Assembly (NCBI RefSeq): GCF_026340675.1
Contig: NZ_JAPEOX010000001.1
Span: 1,054,001-1,118,000 of the forward strand
Origin: Streptomyces sp. NBC_01264
GTDB taxonomy: Bacteria > Actinomycetota > Actinomycetes > Streptomycetales > Streptomycetaceae
DNA length: 64,000 nt
Reading direction: 5' to 3'
Both the position numbers and the translations under genes were made by a program. The notes under the pieces were generated by a model, which saw nothing but the letters and a program-made list of their open reading frames with translations, did not search any database and had not been told where the DNA came from. Of the stretch, positions 8,857 through 18,364 are shown piece by piece (position 1 is the first letter of the stretch; every line of letters starts with the position of its first letter).

Positions 8857-9721
8857 GACCGTGTCCTATGTGGTGAGGCGGACGAGTCGTTTGTAGCAGC
8901 AGATGGCGGCGGCGAGTCCGAGAAAGGCCAGGTAGTTGCGGGGGTGGCGTTCGTAGCGGTGGTTGAGCCGGCGGTAGCCGGTGAGCCACGACATGGTCCG
9001 TTCGATCACCCACCGGCGCCGGCCGAGTCGCTCTGATGACTCGACGCCCTTGCGTGCGATACGGACCCCGATGCGTTTGCCGCGTAACCATTTTCGCAGG
9101 TGGAGGACGTCGTACGCTTTGTCTGCGTGGAGGCGTTGGGGTTTGAAGTGGCGGCCGCGGTGGGGGTCGTGTCTCGTTTGGTGACCCATGACCATGGGCG
9201 TCAGCGCAAGGCTGTCGTGGGTGTTGGCGGCGCTGATGCCGACGAGGAGGGGCAGTCCGTTCGCGTCCGACAGGACGTGCATCTTGGAGCCCGGCTTGCC
9301 CCGGTCCACGGGGCTCGGGCCTGTGAGTTCGCCCCTTTTTGGGCCCTCACGTGGGCGGAGTCCAGGACGGCCCGGGAGAGGTCGAGGAGGCCGGCGTCGT
9401 CGAGGCGGTGCAGGATCTTCTCGTGTAGCCGGCCCCACACTCCAGCCCTCGACCAGACCAGGAACCTGCGGTGGGCGGTCGACTTCGATATCCCGAAGCA
9501 CGGCGGAAGCGATCGCCAGGCACAACCGCTGACCAGCACGTAGACGATCGCCGCGAACAGCGTCTCATCAGGCGTGTCCGGTGTCCCGCCGCCCTGCGGC
9601 CGAACCTTCGACGGCGGGATCAGCGGCTCCGCGATCTCCCACAGCCCGTCCGGAACAATCCAACTCCAAGTACCCCGCCCCATGCGAAGCCCAACGACGC
9701 CTCACCACATAGGACACGGTC
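8857..9721 (-). mobile_element. Complete IS5-family element (865 bp)
   Basis: The ends are a perfect 24-bp inverted repeat at 8857-8880 and 9698-9721 (outer bases GACCGTGTCCTATGTGG). The element is flanked on both sides by TTA (8854-8856 and 9722-9724), a 3-bp target duplication within CTTAG. It contains a two-frame transposase on the minus strand. The size, 3-bp TNA-type duplication and frameshifted DDE transposase fit the IS5 family (IS427/IS1031-like groups). All three catalytic residues are present, so it may be active. Confidence 0.92.
8866..9683 (-). CDS. IS5-family DDE transposase, expressed by -1 frameshift
   Basis: The first frame starts at ATG 9683 (MGRGTWSWIVPDGLWEIAEP) and covers the N-terminal domain up to the first catalytic Asp in LDSAHVRAQKG. 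At the run AAAAAGGGG (minus strand, 9340-9332) a -1 slip moves into the second frame, KRGELTGPSPVDRGKPGSK. This continues with the second Asp (ADKAYDVLHLRKW) and the catalytic Glu (RRWVIERTMSW) to a TAG at 8866 inside the terminal repeat. Joining gives ~270 residues, the normal IS5 length. Programmed -1 shifting at A-runs is known for this group and regulates transposase level, so the split is probably functional. Confidence 0.88.
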
Positions 9722-10169
9722 TTAGGTCAGCGCAGGGCTCGCCTCCGTGGATGCGCCGCCCGCGGACGACGCCTTGGTCGCCGAGTAGACGGGCCGGATG
9801 ACCGCCTGAAAGGCGGCCACTATCGTGCTGGCCCCCCACAGTCGGCGACCAGCAGCCCGGCCAGGCCCGGAGCCTCTTCGAGACGGTCACCGCCGGGGCC
9901 AGACCGCAGACCGCCCTGGTCTCGCACGTCCACAACGGACTCGGTGTCGGTGCCGCGTGTCCGGGGAGTCGCCGAGGACGAGGTCGTCCGGGTCGGGGAC
10001 GTCGTTCGCCCAGGCCGGGTGAGGTAGGTAGGTCTGCTGGGTGCAGGTGCGCCTGTGCCGCCCTGACGTCCCCGTACGAGGCCCCGGCGCGCGGAACGGA
10101 CCGGCGTCAGGGGGGCGCCCCGGTACAGTCCCCTCTCGATCTTGACGATTCGGGGGGCGGGGGCGCTGC
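9722..10169. other. Flank of the IS element, no recognisable gene
   Basis: On the minus strand a frame ending at TAA just inside the duplicated target reads RRLWGASTIVAAFQAVIRPV and YSATKASSAGG. This could be the C-terminus of a gene interrupted by the element, but no family is recognised and it cannot be followed upstream. The rest is very G+C-rich with no ribosome site, up to the start of the membrane protein gene. Confidence 0.35.
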
Positions 10170-11027
10170 ATGGCAGGTCGGAGCGGGTACGGATGGCAGC
10201 CTGACGGCTCGTCACCGGCAAGCCGGGGCGGCGCCGGAGCCGACGTCGCGCCCTCGGCGCACCGGGGACCGGCGCGCCGGCGTCATGGCTGTGCGACGGC
10301 TCTCCTGGCGCCGTTCCTCGCCGCTGCCCGCTTCCAGCGGCCGGGACGGCCAGACCGCCTGACCGACCCGGCCATCTCCGGAGTACAGGTGGCCCGTACC
10401 TGCATCGGCCTGGGTGCGACGGTCTGGCTGTTCTACGCGTACACGCTGCGCCAGGAGGCCAAGGGCGTGCTCAACGACAAGCTCGTCGAGATGCTGATCG
10501 CCTCCGCCGTGCTGATGGTCGTGGGACCGCTCGTGGTCGGTGCCTTCGTGTTCTCGGCACGGCCGCCGCTGCGCAGCCGGTACCGTCGGCGGCTGCCCGG
10601 CCCGCTGACGGCGTTCGGCGTCCTCTTCGGTGCGGCGGCGCTGCTGGCCTTCTCCTTCCAGAACAACCTGAACGGACCGTTCATCGCGGGAGCCGGTGTC
10701 GTCGCAGGATCCCTCCTGAGCCTGCTCACCGGAATGGCCTCGCTGTTCCTGCTCCCCTTCGTCCTGGCATCGTCCGTGCTGTCCGTGCACCACTCCTTCC
10801 GGACCGCCGATGTCCACGAAGTGCTGCCGCCCCTCCTGTCTCCGGTCGTCGTCACGGTGATGTCGGTCCTCCAGGCCATCGACGGTCCGCCGGTCAACGC
10901 CCCGCAAAGCGTGTGGCTCCTCTTCCTGGCGGGCGCGCCCCTGTCGGTGGCCGCCCTGTCTTTCTGGGAGCTGAGCCGGTTGCGCACCCGGTACGGGATC
11001 ACCCTGCGCGGCGCCCTGGGCCGGTAG
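10170..11027 (+). CDS. Integral membrane protein, unknown function
   Basis: 285 residues from ATG 10170, preceded by a purine-rich GGGGGCGGGGGCG. After an arginine-rich cytoplasmic N-terminus (~1-65) there are about six hydrophobic segments: VARTCIGLGATVWLFYAY, LIASAVLMVVGPLVVGAFVF, LTAFGVLFGAAALLAF, FIAGAGVVAGSLLSLLTGM, FLLPFVLASSVLSV, and a C-terminal pair near PPLLSPVVVTVMSVL and LFLAGAPLSVAALSF. No transporter or enzyme motif is visible. A later GTG start near the first hydrophobic segment is possible because the first ~60 residues look atypical. It stands alone between the IS flank and the secreted-protein gene. Confidence 0.65.
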   Translation: MAGRSGYGWQPDGSSPASRGGAGADVAPSAHRGPARRRHGCATALLAPFLAAARFQRPGRPDRLTDPAISGVQVARTCIGLGATVWLFYAYTLRQEAKGVLNDKLVEMLIASAVLMVVGPLVVGAFVFSARPPLRSRYRRRLPGPLTAFGVLFGAAALLAFSFQNNLNGPFIAGAGVVAGSLLSLLTGMASLFLLPFVLASSVLSVHHSFRTADVHEVLPPLLSPVVVTVMSVLQAIDGPPVNAPQSVWLLFLAGAPLSVAALSFWELSRLRTRYGITLRGALGR

Positions 11028-11262
11028 GGGCGGGCGCCGGCGATGCCCGGGCACGGCCGTCTCGCCATGCCGTGCCGTGTCGTGTCGTGTCGGCAGGTAG
11101 TGGGGCGCGGTCGTCGGAGCTGGTTGTCGGGCATGTCCGGACCTGTGACCGGTACGTCGCACAGCATTCGGCCGCCGTTCAGGGAAGGACCCCCTCTCGG
11201 AGGGTGGCGGTTCGGCGCGGGCCGCGAGCCTCGTGCCTCCTCACACCGCAACGACCCCAGGG

Positions 11263-12693
11263 ATGTACCCCGTGACCGCATCGCGCGCCCCCCGCCGGCG
11301 CCACCGTCTCGCCCTCGTCCTCGCCGTCGTACCGGCGCTCGCCGCGGGCACGCTGGTCGCCTCCCCGGCGCAGGCCGCCCCGGCCGATGACATCCGCATC
11401 AACGAGGTGGTGACCACCGGGGACGTCGACGACTCGATCGAGCTGTACAACAAGGGCACCTCGGCCGTCGACCTGTCCGGCTGGATCCTGAAGGACGAGA
11501 GCAACAGCTCCAAGTACAAGATCTCCTCGGGGACCACCCTGGCCCCCGGCGGGTTCCGGGCCTTCGACGTGCACGGCTCCTTCGGCCTGGGCTCAGGGGA
11601 CAAGGCCCGCCTCTACCTGGCGGACGGCAGCACCCTGGTCGACAGCTTCACCTGGAGCGAGCATTCCGACCCCTCGTGGTCCCGCTGCGCCGACGGCACC
11701 GGCGCGTTCAAGAAGGCCGCGCTGACCCTCGGCGCGGCCAACGCCTGCGGTACCGGCGGGGGCGGCGGCACCACGCCCGTCGCCTGGCCCGGCGGCAGCG
11801 CGGTGTCCACCGCCGACGGCACCAACGTCTTCGGCCAGGACCTCAGCGGCCTGTACCAGGAGGGCGGGGTCCTGTGGGCCGCCCAGAACTCCGGGAAGCT
11901 GTGGCGGCTGGTGCCGGGCGGCCCCGGCTGGACCCCCGACACCGCCAACGGGTGGTCCTCCGGCAAGTCCCTGCGCTTCCCCGGCGGCGGCTCCGGCAGC
12001 CCCGACTCCGAGGGCGTCACCGTGACCGGCAGCGGCGCCGCGGGCGGCGTCTTCGTCGCCAGCGAGCGCAACAGCGGTTCGTCCGGCACCAGCCGGCTCT
12101 CCGTCCTGCGCTACGACGTGAGCGGCAGCTCCACCACGCTGACCGCAACCAAGGAGTGGAACCTCACCCCCGACCTGCCGTCGACCGGCTCCAACGAGGG
12201 CCTGGAGGCGGTCACCTGGGTGCCCGACAGCGCCCTGACCGCCGCCGGCTTCAAGGACGCGTCGACCGGCGCCGCTTACGATCCGGCCCGCTACGCGGCC
12301 CACACCGGCGGGGTCTTCTTCGTCGGAGTCGAGGGCAGCGGCACGGTCTACGGCTACGTCCTGCTGGACTCCGGCGCCTTCACCAAGGTGGCCACCGTCT
12401 CCAGCGGCATGGCCGGCGTCATGGAACTCCAGTGGGAACCGCAGGCCGCCCGCCTGTGGGCGGTCTGCGACGACACCTGCGGCGGACAGCACCGCACGCT
12501 GAAGGTCGACGCCGGCGGCGCGTTCGCCACCGCCGCCGTCTACAACCGGCCCGGCGGGATGTCCGACCTCAACAACGAGGGCTTCGCGGTGGCCGGCGCC
12601 GACCAGTGCGTGGGCGGCACCAAGCCCGTCACCTGGTCCGACGACGGCAACACCGGCGGCCACGCCCTCCGCAGGGGCACCCTCGCCTGCTGA
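11263..12693 (+). CDS. Secreted lamin-tail domain protein with C-terminal beta-propeller-like region
   Basis: About 476 residues. A twin-basic signal peptide (RAPRRRHRLALVLAVVP, cleavage near AQAAPADD) sends it outside the cell. Residues ~40-150 match the bacterial lamin-tail domain (IRINEVVTTGD, DLSGWILKDES, TLVDSFTW), a beta-sandwich often attached to secreted nucleases or phosphoesterases. After a Gly-rich linker (CGTGGGGG) the remaining ~320 residues are beta-rich and repetitive (LSGLYQEGGVLWAAQNSGK, SEGVTVTGSGAAGGVF, NEGLEAVTW), like esterase-like phytase or SdiA-regulated-type propellers. Start chosen at ATG 11263; GTG 11272 is the alternative. No ribosome site decides between them. Probably an extracellular binding protein or phosphoesterase. 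Confidence 0.82.
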   Translation: MYPVTASRAPRRRHRLALVLAVVPALAAGTLVASPAQAAPADDIRINEVVTTGDVDDSIELYNKGTSAVDLSGWILKDESNSSKYKISSGTTLAPGGFRAFDVHGSFGLGSGDKARLYLADGSTLVDSFTWSEHSDPSWSRCADGTGAFKKAALTLGAANACGTGGGGGTTPVAWPGGSAVSTADGTNVFGQDLSGLYQEGGVLWAAQNSGKLWRLVPGGPGWTPDTANGWSSGKSLRFPGGGSGSPDSEGVTVTGSGAAGGVFVASERNSGSSGTSRLSVLRYDVSGSSTTLTATKEWNLTPDLPSTGSNEGLEAVTWVPDSALTAAGFKDASTGAAYDPARYAAHTGGVFFVGVEGSGTVYGYVLLDSGAFTKVATVSSGMAGVMELQWEPQAARLWAVCDDTCGGQHRTLKVDAGGAFATAAVYNRPGGMSDLNNEGFAVAGADQCVGGTKPVTWSDDGNTGGHALRRGTLAC

Positions 12694-12785
12694 CCCCGGG
12701 AGCCGGGACCTATCCGAGGGCGGACCCGGCCGGTCCGACCTCGGATCGGGATAATGTTCCATAGGTAGTGGAATGTTCCCGACAT

Positions 12786-12809
12786 GCCGATTTTCGGCAG
12801 ATAGCCGAA
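12786..12809 (+). promoter_or_regulatory. Two overlapping, mutually exclusive hairpins before the lipoate ligase start
   Basis: GCCGA-TTT-TCGGC (12786-12798) and TTCGGC-AGATA-GCCGAA (12793-12809) share the central TCGGC, so only one can form at a time. They end 11 bases before the GTG at 12821, where they could hide or expose the ribosome site. Seen in sequence; any regulatory role is a guess. Confidence 0.3.
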
Positions 12810-12820
12810 AGGTCCCCCCG

Positions 12821-13875
12821 GTGCACGGTGAGTACAAGATTCCCGGCGGCAAGCTCGTCGTCGTCGACCTGGAGCGCGCCGGGGAGGTACTGCGCGGTGT
12901 ACGGGTCTCGGGTGACTTCTTCCTCGAACCGGGCGAGGCCTTGGACGCGGTCGACCGGGCACTCGAAGGCGCCCCCACGGACGCGGACGCCACGGCCCTC
13001 GCCGCCCGGATCAGCGCCGCGCTGCCGCCCGGTACCCAGATGTACGGGGTGAGTGCCGAGGGCATCGCCGTCGCCGTGCGGCGCGCGCTGGCCCAGGCCA
13101 CCGAGTGGGCCGCGCACGACTGGCGGCTGATCCGCATGCCGCCGCAGGAGCCCGCCCTCCACATGGCCCTGGACGAGGTCCTCACCAACGAGGTCGCCGC
13201 CGGGCTGCGGCCTCCGACCCTGCGCGTGTGGGACTGGGGCGCCCCGCCGTGGTCATCGGCAGCTTCCAGTCCCTGCGCAACGAGGTGGATCCCGAGGGGG
13301 CGCGTCGACACGGCATGACGGTCGTACGCCGGATCTCGGGCGGCGGGGCCATGTTCGTCGAACCCGGCAACTCCATCACGTACTCGCTTTCGGTACCGGA
13401 GTCCCTGGTCTCGGGCCTGTCTTTCGCCGACTCGTACGCGTACCTGGACGACTGGGTGCTCGGCGCGCTGGGCGAGATGGGCGTCAAGGCCTGGTACCAG
13501 CCGCTGAACGACATCGCCACGGAGGCGGGAAAGATCGCGGGCGCGGCCCAGAAGCGGATCGTGGCCGGCTCGGGCGCCGTACTGCACCACGTGACGATGG
13601 CCTACGACATCGACGCCGACAAGATGACCGAGGTGCTGCGCATCGGCCGCGGGAAGCTCTCGGACAAGGGCACGAAGAGCGCCAAGAAGCGGGTGGACCC
13701 GCTGCGCCGGCAGACCGGGCTTTCCCGTGAGGAAGTGATCGACCGCATGGTCGGGGCCTTCCGCGGCCGCTACGGGCTGACGGACGACACGGTGACGCCG
13801 GAGGAACTCTCCCGCGCCCGCGACCTGGCGACGACGAAGTTCGCCACCGAGGAATGGACCGCCCGCATTCCCTAG
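12821..13875 (+). pseudogene. Lipoate-protein ligase A family protein, frameshifted
   Basis: Attaches lipoate or a related acyl group to E2/GcvH lysines. Starting at GTG 12821 (MHGEYKIPGGKLVVVDLE) it has the accessory domain that precedes the ligase domain in actinobacterial homologues (~1-85). The ligase domain begins at WRLIRMPPQEPALHMALDEV. Near 13236-13248 one base is missing in GGCGCCCCGCC. The frame ...LRVWDWG stops soon after, while AVVIGSFQSLRNEVDPEGAR continues in another frame to 13875. The second part contains the substrate-binding RRISGGGAMFVEPGN and the lysine loop NDIATEAGKIAGAAQKR, all well conserved. With one base restored the protein would be ~350 residues, normal length. The otherwise perfect conservation favours a recent mutation or a sequence error. 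Confidence 0.85.
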
Positions 13876-13913
13876 CCGGTGGAGCAGAAACGCGCAGGCG
13901 GCCGCCGCCACCG

Positions 13914-13940
13914 CCGGTTCCGCCCAGGGGGAGGAACCGG
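13914..13940. terminator. Hairpin between convergent genes
   Basis: CCGGTTCC (13914-13921) pairs with GGAACCGG (13933-13940) across an 11-base loop. It lies between the lipoate ligase and the convergent LuxR-type regulator, where a bidirectional terminator is expected. No U-tract, as usual in Streptomyces. Confidence 0.55.
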
Positions 13941-13976
13941 GGCGGGCCCGGTCTCCCCTCCCGGCCGGCCGTGCGA

Positions 13977-16877
13977 TCAGGCTCCGAGCGCCCGGTGCAG
14001 TCCGAGCCGGTCGGTGCCCAGTTTGGTGAAGACCGCGGACAACAGCTCGGACACCGCTTGGGCGTTGGTGTGCATCGCCGCGGCGATCGCCCTGTTGCCC
14101 ATCCCCGCCGAGGCGTGGCGGGCAGCCTCGAGTTCGGCGACGGTCAAGGTGTCCTGCTCGGAGGTGTGCAGACGGCGAGGCCGCAGACCTGCCGTGGCCA
14201 GTTGGGTCCTGGCTCGCTCCACGAGCCCGTCGGCGCCGCAGTCGGCGGCCAACTCCATTCCGCGGTAGGTCTGTTGTGCCGCCTGGTGCGGGTCGCCGAT
14301 GGCGTGCAGGGCCGCGCCGTGGTCGATGAGCGCGTGCGCGAGTTCGCAGGCGGCCGGAGACTGTTCGAGGTGCTCCACCGCCTCCTGCAGCAGGCCCGCC
14401 GCCTGGGACGGGTCCGTGGCCGCGGCCGCGACGCGCAGGGCGTGTCCGATCACGCTGGACGTCCCGAACGCGCGGGCCCGTGCGACCGCTTCGGCCGCCG
14501 TGGCCCGCGCCTGCTCGGGCGCGTGCGTCGCTTGCGCGAGCGCCAGGTCCAGCTGCCAGGGGCTCCACGAGGGATTGCGCGTTCCGCGCAGATCCAGGCG
14601 CCGGCCGGCTGCGGTGAGGTGGTGCTCCGCCTCCTCGATCCTGCCCTGGGCCAGGAGCAGTTTGCCCCACACGGCCTGCGGATCGGGATAGACCACGGCC
14701 TGGGGGAAGCCGTCGGCCAGGTTGTAGGCCTTGGCGATGCGCTGGGCCTCGGCGGTGTTCCCCCGGGCGAGCAGCGTCTCGATGAGGGTGCCGATCGCGT
14801 ACCACTGCGCCGGGATCCCGGCGCCGACGCGGTCGGCGATCTGCAGGCCGTTGCGCACGAAGTCCTCGGCCTCGGCGAGCTGCCCGCGCCGGTAGCGGAC
14901 GTAGCCGAGCAGGGTGTAGACGAACGACAGGTGCGCGCCGCGCCAGCCCTTCCCCTCGAACTCGACGATCGCGGTGTTGAAGAGCTCCTCGGCCCGGCCG
15001 GGCTGGTCGCAGTACATGAGCGTGACCGCGAGGACGGCGGGCACCTCGAAGCCGAAGTCCTGGTCGGTCCAGCTCATGCCCCCGTCGAGCGCCTGTTCCG
15101 CGTACTCCAGGGCGGTGGAGGCGGACTCGCCGCGCATCGCGGCGTCCCAGGCCCGCAGCCCGAGGATGTGCCGCTCGGGCAGACCCCGACCGGTGAGCCG
15201 CTTGGCGAACTGGGCGAGGAGCCGGGAGCGGGCGGGCGAGTTCTCCTCGTCGAACCGGACGGCGTTCCATTTGAACTGCTCGGCCTGCATGCGCAGCCGC
15301 GTACGGGAACTCGTGGCACGCCGGGCCTCGTCCGCGAGAAGCGCCGCCGCCAGACCCAGCTGCCCCGTGTGGCCGAGCGCCTGGGCCAGCCGGTACGTGA
15401 TGGCCTCGCGCAGGGCCTGGTCGGTCTTGGGCTCCTCCAGCGCGGCCCTGAGCTGGTTGATCGTCGTCGCGGGATCGTGCAGGAGGTTGGCGGATCCGAG
15501 TTCGAACAGGACCTCGGCGCGGTCCTCCACCTCCGGGGGCTCGCGCAGGGCACGGGCCAGGTAGCGGCGCGCCGCATCGGGAGCGCCCGCGGAGAAACTC
15601 TCGCGCGCGGCCTGGCGCAGCTGCTGTACGACCCACGGGTCGCCCTCGGGGTGCATCTCCAGCAGGTGGCGGGCGGCGGCCGCGGAACCCTGCCCGTCGT
15701 CGATCACGGCCTGGGCGGCCATCCCGTGCATGGCCACGCGTACACCGGGCGGAATCGAGCGGTACACGGCGGTGGCGATGAGCGGGTGGAAGAACTCCAC
15801 CACTTCCTTGCGCCGTACCCCCGTGAGGACGGTCAGGATGCGTGCGGCCCGCAGCCGGTCGATGGCCTCGGTGGCCTGCGCCTCGCCGAGGGCGGCCACG
15901 CCACCGACGATGCCGAGGGGGACCGCGGTACCGAGCACGGCGGCGGCCCACGCGAGCCGGACGGTGGCCGGGCCGAGCTGTTCGAGCCGGTCGATCAGGC
16001 CGCTGCCCTTGACCGCGGAAGCCAGGTCGCGCAGCTGGGGGATGCTGCCCTGGTACGGCTTCAACCCCCGGTCGCGGCCCTTCATGACCAGCTCGACCAC
16101 CTCGAAGGGGTTTCCTGCGGTGATCGCCCAGCATTCGCGGCAGAACACGTTGTCCGCGTTCTCACCGAGGGCGTCGCGCACGATGCGCGCGACGGCGCTC
16201 GTGGTCAGGGGAGCCAGCTCGTGCGGGCGCGTCCCCTGGCGTCCCATGAGGGCGCGCAGGGCGCCGGCGTCGGCCGGGATCTCGTCGGGCCGGCAGGCCA
16301 CCATGATCAGCATGGCCAGTTCTTCGGCGCGCGCCGCGAAGGAGGTGAGCCAGCTCAGGGACTCCGCGTCCGCCCAGTGCGCGTCGTCGAGGATCAGCAC
16401 GACGGGGGCGTTGCGTACTGCTAAATGCGTGACCACCCAGTCGAGTCCGTCGCGCACGCCCTGCGGGTCGGGCCCCGTCGGACCCTTCGGGGCGGCGGTC
16501 AGCCCGAGCGCGGGGGCGATGATGCCGTACCAGTTGCCGAGCGCGTCGCGCCGTTCCTCCTCGCTCATGGCGGCGAGGGCCGGCTGGATGAGCTGGCGCA
16601 TCACGTGGAACGGAACCTGCCGCTCCTGCTCGCCGCCGCGCGCGAAGAGCACGGTGCAGGAGCGGTCGGCGGCGTGGCGGCGGGCCTCGTTCAGCAAAGT
16701 GGTCTTGCCTATGCCGGCCGATCCGGCGAAGGTCAGGACACCTCCGCCGCGATGGGCCGAGCCGGTGCCCGAGACGCCGCAGAGCACGTCCACCGCGCGT
16801 TGGATCGCGAGGACTTCCGCCTCCCGCTCCAGCAGGGGCTGAGTGTTCCAGCTTCTCGGTTCCGTGACCTGCGACAT
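13977..16877 (-). CDS. Large ATP-binding LuxR-type (LAL) regulator
   Basis: 966 residues. N-terminal AAA/STAND ATPase: Walker A GSAGIGKTTLL at ~52-62, Walker B VVLILDDAHWAD, and a helical arm to ~400. The central 400 residues are TPR-like helical repeats. The C-terminal ~65 residues look like a weakened LuxR helix-turn-helix (LTVAELEAARHASAGMGNR, AVSELLSAVFTKLGTDR). The usual start LTxRE is LTVAE and the recognition helix is less basic than normal, so DNA binding may be altered. Such LAL proteins commonly activate secondary-metabolite clusters. It lies 69 bp downstream of the P450 gene on the same strand, as the likely third gene of the terpenoid operon or under its own promoter in that gap. 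Confidence 0.85.
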   Translation of the reverse strand: MSQVTEPRSWNTQPLLEREAEVLAIQRAVDVLCGVSGTGSAHRGGGVLTFAGSAGIGKTTLLNEARRHAADRSCTVLFARGGEQERQVPFHVMRQLIQPALAAMSEEERRDALGNWYGIIAPALGLTAAPKGPTGPDPQGVRDGLDWVVTHLAVRNAPVVLILDDAHWADAESLSWLTSFAARAEELAMLIMVACRPDEIPADAGALRALMGRQGTRPHELAPLTTSAVARIVRDALGENADNVFCRECWAITAGNPFEVVELVMKGRDRGLKPYQGSIPQLRDLASAVKGSGLIDRLEQLGPATVRLAWAAAVLGTAVPLGIVGGVAALGEAQATEAIDRLRAARILTVLTGVRRKEVVEFFHPLIATAVYRSIPPGVRVAMHGMAAQAVIDDGQGSAAAARHLLEMHPEGDPWVVQQLRQAARESFSAGAPDAARRYLARALREPPEVEDRAEVLFELGSANLLHDPATTINQLRAALEEPKTDQALREAITYRLAQALGHTGQLGLAAALLADEARRATSSRTRLRMQAEQFKWNAVRFDEENSPARSRLLAQFAKRLTGRGLPERHILGLRAWDAAMRGESASTALEYAEQALDGGMSWTDQDFGFEVPAVLAVTLMYCDQPGRAEELFNTAIVEFEGKGWRGAHLSFVYTLLGYVRYRRGQLAEAEDFVRNGLQIADRVGAGIPAQWYAIGTLIETLLARGNTAEAQRIAKAYNLADGFPQAVVYPDPQAVWGKLLLAQGRIEEAEHHLTAAGRRLDLRGTRNPSWSPWQLDLALAQATHAPEQARATAAEAVARARAFGTSSVIGHALRVAAAATDPSQAAGLLQEAVEHLEQSPAACELAHALIDHGAALHAIGDPHQAAQQTYRGMELAADCGADGLVERARTQLATAGLRPRRLHTSEQDTLTVAELEAARHASAGMGNRAIAAAMHTNAQAVSELLSAVFTKLGTDRLGLHRALGA

Positions 16878-16946
16878 CCTTTGCCCCCTCCAGCCCGTGC
16901 GGCAGAGTGTACGGGCCGGAGGAGGAGTTGATGTTGTTTCAGCACA

Positions 16947-18350
16947 CTATTGTGGTATCTCATCACTCTTACGAGAAGAGTGGTGTACCTTCCGCGCCAC
17001 GGGAATCATCGGCAGTTCGCTGGGCTGCGGGATCCCTGCGGGAACTTCGCGCACGGTGATGCCCGGGGCGGGCTTCAGGTGCCATCGCGAGGCGACGGTC
17101 GCCACCGCGGTCAGGATCTCCGCCACGGCGAAGGAATCGCCGATGCACTTGTGCTGGCCGGCCCCGAACGGGACGTAACTGTGCGTACGGGACCGCTCCT
17201 TCGCCCCCTTCTGCCAGCGGTCCGGGTCGAAGGCGCCGGGGTCGGGGAAGAGGACGGGGTCCCGGTGCAACGCGTACGGGCTGTAGGCCAGTTCGGCGCC
17301 GGCCGGGATCGAGATTCCGCCGAGGGTGAGGGGAACCAGGGCCCTGCGGGTGAAGAGCAAGGGGGAATGCAGGCGCAGGGCTTCCTGGAAGACGTCGTGC
17401 GTGTAGGTCAGCGCGGGTACGTCTTCGGGACGCACGGGCCGGGACCCCACCACCGCGTCCACTTCGGCGTGGACGCGCGCCTCCACGTCGGGGTGCCGGC
17501 CGATCTCGTGGAAGATCCAGGACAGAGTGGTCGCGGAGGTCTCGGTGCCGGCGAGCATGATGGCGATGACCTCGTCCCGCACCTGCTCGGCAGCCATCGT
17601 CGAGCCCGTCTCGGAGTCCACGCCCGCCAGCAGCAGGGAGAGCAGGTCTTGGCGGTCGCCCCGTGCGGCCTGCCCCTTGGCGCGGTACTGCTCGATCACC
17701 TCGTCGATGGTCCGGCGCAGCCGGGCGGCCGCGCCGTCGAAGCGCCGGTTGTACGGAATGGGCAGCCGGTCGAGCGACTTGGGCATGACCGCCCGCACGA
17801 GCATGCCCTCCAGGACGATGGGCAGCGAGCGGTGCACCTCGTCGACGGCGGGCCGGCTCAGGTCCCCCGAGAAGATCATCTCCGCGACCGAGGACATCGC
17901 GTACCCGCGCGCCTCCGTGACCATCGAGATCTCCCGGCCGGCCGCCCACGACGCGGACATCACCTCCGCCTGCCGGCACATCACCTCGGCGTACTCGGCG
18001 ATGTGGTTGCGGTGGAAGGCGGGTTGCATCATCCGGCGCTGCTTGCGGTGGAAGTCGCCGTCGGTCGTCACGATCCCGTTGCCGAACACCGGGCGGAGCC
18101 TGTCGAAGATCCTTCCCCGGCCGAACTGCTGCGCCTGCTGGACGAGTACGGAGTGGACGTGCTCCGGGCTCGTCAGCACGTGGACGGGCCAGGTGCCGAT
18201 GTCGAGCCGTACGATGTCGCCGTGTTCCCGGAGCGACTCCAGGAACGCGATCGGCCGGCGCCACAGTTGCAGCGCGTGCCCCAGGAGCGGTAACCGTCCC
18301 GGGGCGACCGGAGCATGGGCCTCGGGCCCGGAATGCGCTTCAGATGCCAT
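16947..18350 (-). CDS. Cytochrome P450 (CYP170/CYP183-like terpene oxidase)
   Basis: 467 residues from ATG 18350. Proline-rich N-terminus (APGRLPLLGHALQL). C-helix WxxxR-equivalent region HRKQRRMMQPAFHRNH, I-helix oxygen-activation motif AGTETSATTLSW, K-helix ExxR in EALRLHSP, and the haem loop FGAGQHKCIGD with cysteine ~402. The layout and C-helix are like Streptomyces P450s that oxidise sesquiterpenes (albaflavenone and pentalenene oxygenases). It starts 14 bp after the terpene synthase stop, so it is translated from the same message and probably oxidises that enzyme's product. A substrate cannot be named from sequence. Confidence 0.92.
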   Translation of the reverse strand: MASEAHSGPEAHAPVAPGRLPLLGHALQLWRRPIAFLESLREHGDIVRLDIGTWPVHVLTSPEHVHSVLVQQAQQFGRGRIFDRLRPVFGNGIVTTDGDFHRKQRRMMQPAFHRNHIAEYAEVMCRQAEVMSASWAAGREISMVTEARGYAMSSVAEMIFSGDLSRPAVDEVHRSLPIVLEGMLVRAVMPKSLDRLPIPYNRRFDGAAARLRRTIDEVIEQYRAKGQAARGDRQDLLSLLLAGVDSETGSTMAAEQVRDEVIAIMLAGTETSATTLSWIFHEIGRHPDVEARVHAEVDAVVGSRPVRPEDVPALTYTHDVFQEALRLHSPLLFTRRALVPLTLGGISIPAGAELAYSPYALHRDPVLFPDPGAFDPDRWQKGAKERSRTHSYVPFGAGQHKCIGDSFAVAEILTAVATVASRWHLKPAPGITVREVPAGIPQPSELPMIPVARKVHHSSRKSDEIPQ

Positions 18351-18364
18351 GAACTGACTTTCCG

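Noticed and set aside
11593..16134. Very long open frame on the minus strand across the lamin-tail, lipoate ligase and part of the LAL regulator genes
   Set aside because: It is antisense to real genes, Arg/Pro/Gly-rich and without any domain; such shadows are usual at this G+C.
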